Positions 5,769 through 6,807 of a DNA stretch of 6,807 nt are shown piece after piece. Source of the stretch: an uncultured Chloroflexota bacterium (lineage in GTDB: Bacteria > Chloroflexota > Dehalococcoidia > Lucifugimonadales > CAJWER01); contig CAJWER010000164.1 in assembly GCA_913030785.1 (NCBI GenBank), forward strand, positions 1 to 6,807. Direction: 5' to 3'. The translations under genes were made by a program, and so were the position numbers. Numbering within the stretch: position 1 is the stretch's first letter; each line of letters opens with the position of its first letter. A model generated the notes under the pieces. The model worked only from the letters and a program-made list of their open reading frames with translations, was not told where the DNA came from and ran no database searches.

Positions 5769-5794
5769 GCGGACTGGGTAGCTCACGATGAGCG
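5748..5794. repeat. Short palindromic (REP-like) repeat with two near-identical units
   Basis: GCTCACCATGAGCG (5758-5771) recurs as GCTCACGATGAGCG (5781-5794), 13 of 14 bases identical at a 23-base period. Each unit is itself a small dyad (GCTCA-3-TGAGC). The preceding GGTTCGACAG (5748-5757) plus the first unit resembles a dispersed intergenic repeat (GGTTCGACAGGCTCA...) that I recall from several environmental bacterial genomes; this recollection is unverified. It lies between the convergent kinase-like and cupin genes. Confidence 0.5.
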
Positions 5795-5825
5795 AAATGA
5801 GATGATCCGTCGTGACCGATGGGCA

Positions 5826-6167
5826 CTATGCCTGATCAGTGACCTTGTAGTCCTCGCGAGGCGGCGAAAATATGTCAAGGGCCAGCGACCAGCCGTCTGA
5901 TCCCACTACGCCGTGCTCTACCCCACCGGGAATTACGTAGGCATCGCCTGGCTTGAGAACACGGGTCTCGCCCCCGATTGTCATCTCGAACTCACCCTGC
6001 ATCATGATCCCGGTCTGTTCGTTGGGGTGCGAGTGGATCGGCACTATCGCCGCGGGCGCAACCTCGACCAGGCTCATCATCACCTTGTCTCCCCACATCG
6101 TGCGCAGTACGACGCCTGGCGCCACCTCTTTGCGGGTGATCTCAGACGAGTCAAGAAAATAGGACAT
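5826..6167 (-). CDS. Small single-domain cupin protein
   Basis: A one-domain beta-barrel cupin of 113 residues, cytosolic; the substrate is not predictable, and small cupins range from metal-dependent isomerases or dioxygenases to binding proteins. Cupin motif 1 is HSHPNEQTGIMMQGEFEMTI (45-64), with metal-ligand candidates His45, His47 and Gln51 (the usual Glu position may be filled by Glu50). Motif 2 is PGDAYVIPGGVEHGV (73-87), with His85 as the fourth ligand. All positions needed for a metal site are therefore present. The ATG at 6167-6165 has a strong GGAAGGAG (6182-6175) seven bases upstream. The stop is TAG. It lies 30 bp downstream of the reductase-family gene on the same strand, so the two are probably one transcript. 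It converges on the interrupted kinase-like gene. Confidence 0.88.
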   Translation of the reverse strand: MSYFLDSSEITRKEVAPGVVLRTMWGDKVMMSLVEVAPAAIVPIHSHPNEQTGIMMQGEFEMTIGGETRVLKPGDAYVIPGGVEHGVVGSDGWSLALDIFSPPREDYKVTDQA

Positions 6168-6197
6168 TTTGATTCTCCTTCCAAGCGCGTGGACAGA

Positions 6198-6807
6198 CTA
6201 GCCTCGGCTCTTCACAGCCCGATCATGGGCGATCGTCAGGCACGCCGTTATAAAATCGTTGATCGGTGTTGTTACCGAAAGCTCTTTCCCGAAACGAGAG
6301 ACGGCTCCATTGAGAACCCCTACTTCCAGAGGGCCACCCCGCTGGAGATCAACGTACATCGACGAGATGCCGTTGGCCTTTACCTGGCGGAACCGCTCCA
6401 TCGTCTGCTCGACAACCTGTGGCCTTAGAGCTATGCCTCTGGCCTCGGCCACAGCCTCCACCTCCCACATGGCGGCCAAGGTCATCTGCTCGGTGCCGGG
6501 ATTCGCGAGTATCTCGGGAAACGTGGCCCTGGTAATACACATCATGCCGCTCAGAGCACAGATGTATATCAACTTGGCCCACAGCTCCGACGCGACCGCG
6601 GGTGTTAAATCGACGTCTACTCCAGCCGACACCAGGGCATCCCGAACCGCGACCGCCTTGTCACTGCGATCGCCAGACTCCGCCCCAAACACGATCTCTC
6701 GCACACGGCCTGTCTCGGCCACGACACCCGGAGCAGTCTTCTCGGCGTCTATATATGTTGCACCGAGAAGGACGTTTTCGACGCCGAAGGCTTGCGCAAG
6801 AACGTCG
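6198..6807 (-). CDS. Ketopantoate reductase family (PanE/ApbA) protein, C-terminal part
   Basis: Member of the 2-dehydropantoate 2-reductase family, NADPH-dependent enzymes reducing ketopantoate to pantoate in CoA synthesis; many paralogues act on other 2-keto acids. Only about 202 residues are visible. The frame is open to the right edge, so the Rossmann domain with the nucleotide-binding glycines lies outside, and the GTG at 6722 is not the true start. From the first full codon at 6806, VLLGATYIDAEKTAPGVV (12-29) is the end of the N-terminal domain. The helical C-terminal domain includes ASELWAKLIYICALSGMM, whose Lys matches the catalytic lysine, and SSMYVDLQRGGPLEVGVLNG, with the conserved Ser and Glu of the active site. 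The usual Asn after the catalytic Lys is not conserved (IYICAL), which favours a paralogue over classical PanE, so no symbol is given. The stop is TAG. It probably heads an operon with the cupin gene. Confidence 0.85.
   Translation of the reverse strand, partial: DVLAQAFGVENVLLGATYIDAEKTAPGVVAETGRVREIVFGAESGDRSDKAVAVRDALVSAGVDVDLTPAVASELWAKLIYICALSGMMCITRATFPEILANPGTEQMTLAAMWEVEAVAEARGIALRPQVVEQTMERFRQVKANGISSMYVDLQRGGPLEVGVLNGAVSRFGKELSVTTPINDFITACLTIAHDRAVKSRG

Noticed and set aside
5832..5839. CTGATCAG palindrome near the cupin stop
   Set aside because: Eight-base restriction-site-like palindrome in coding sequence; expected by chance and without terminator features.
1..6807. CRISPR array, defence island, transposon or prophage
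   Set aside because: No regularly spaced repeats, transposase, integrase, nuclease or methylase was found; the EVE domain alone does not establish a defence system.

Overview
This is a moderately GC-rich bacterial segment carrying ordinary chromosomal genes. The phylum is uncertain. A nickel superoxide dismutase, an EVE-domain protein, a DUF1802 protein and ketopantoate-reductase-type genes together would fit an environmental Chloroflexota-like or similar lineage, but that is only an impression. Six of the seven intact or partial genes whose 3' end is visible stop with TAG, an unusual preference.

Layout. Bases 1-879 (+) are the C-terminal catalytic part of a PabB-type chorismate enzyme that enters from the left. 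Convergent to it, 891-1406 (-) is a broken lipoprotein gene. Read conceptually, it gives 171 residues with a clean lipobox and a conserved C-terminal motif. As written it carries a stop at codon 7 and two single-base shifts at homopolymers. A 330-base gene-free stretch follows, holding a likely lipoprotein promoter, a perfect palindrome and a possible promoter for the next gene. Bases 1738-2781 (+) encode an EVE-domain protein with an unusual basic linker and a long acidic tail. It converges on an aldo/keto reductase (2796-3797, -), which lies downstream of a DUF1802 gene on the same strand (3859-4458, -). Divergent from DUF1802 is sodN (4636-5112, +), a nickel superoxide dismutase precursor with an intact nickel hook. 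Next comes a P-loop kinase-like gene (5232-5768, +) interrupted by a TGA exactly where its family has a tryptophan, and its 3' end runs into a short palindromic repeat. The right end holds a probable two-gene minus-strand operon: a ketopantoate reductase family gene running off the window, then a small cupin.

How the genes relate. No single pathway links them. The supportable groupings are DUF1802 with the aldo/keto reductase, the reductase-family gene with the cupin (30 bp apart), and sodN alone or loosely with the damaged kinase. I found no convincing new multigene system, CRISPR array, transposase, tRNA or rRNA. The most informative observations are the two interrupted genes (real decay or sequence error), the EVE protein's extra tail, the absence of a nearby SodX-type maturation peptidase, and several palindromes.
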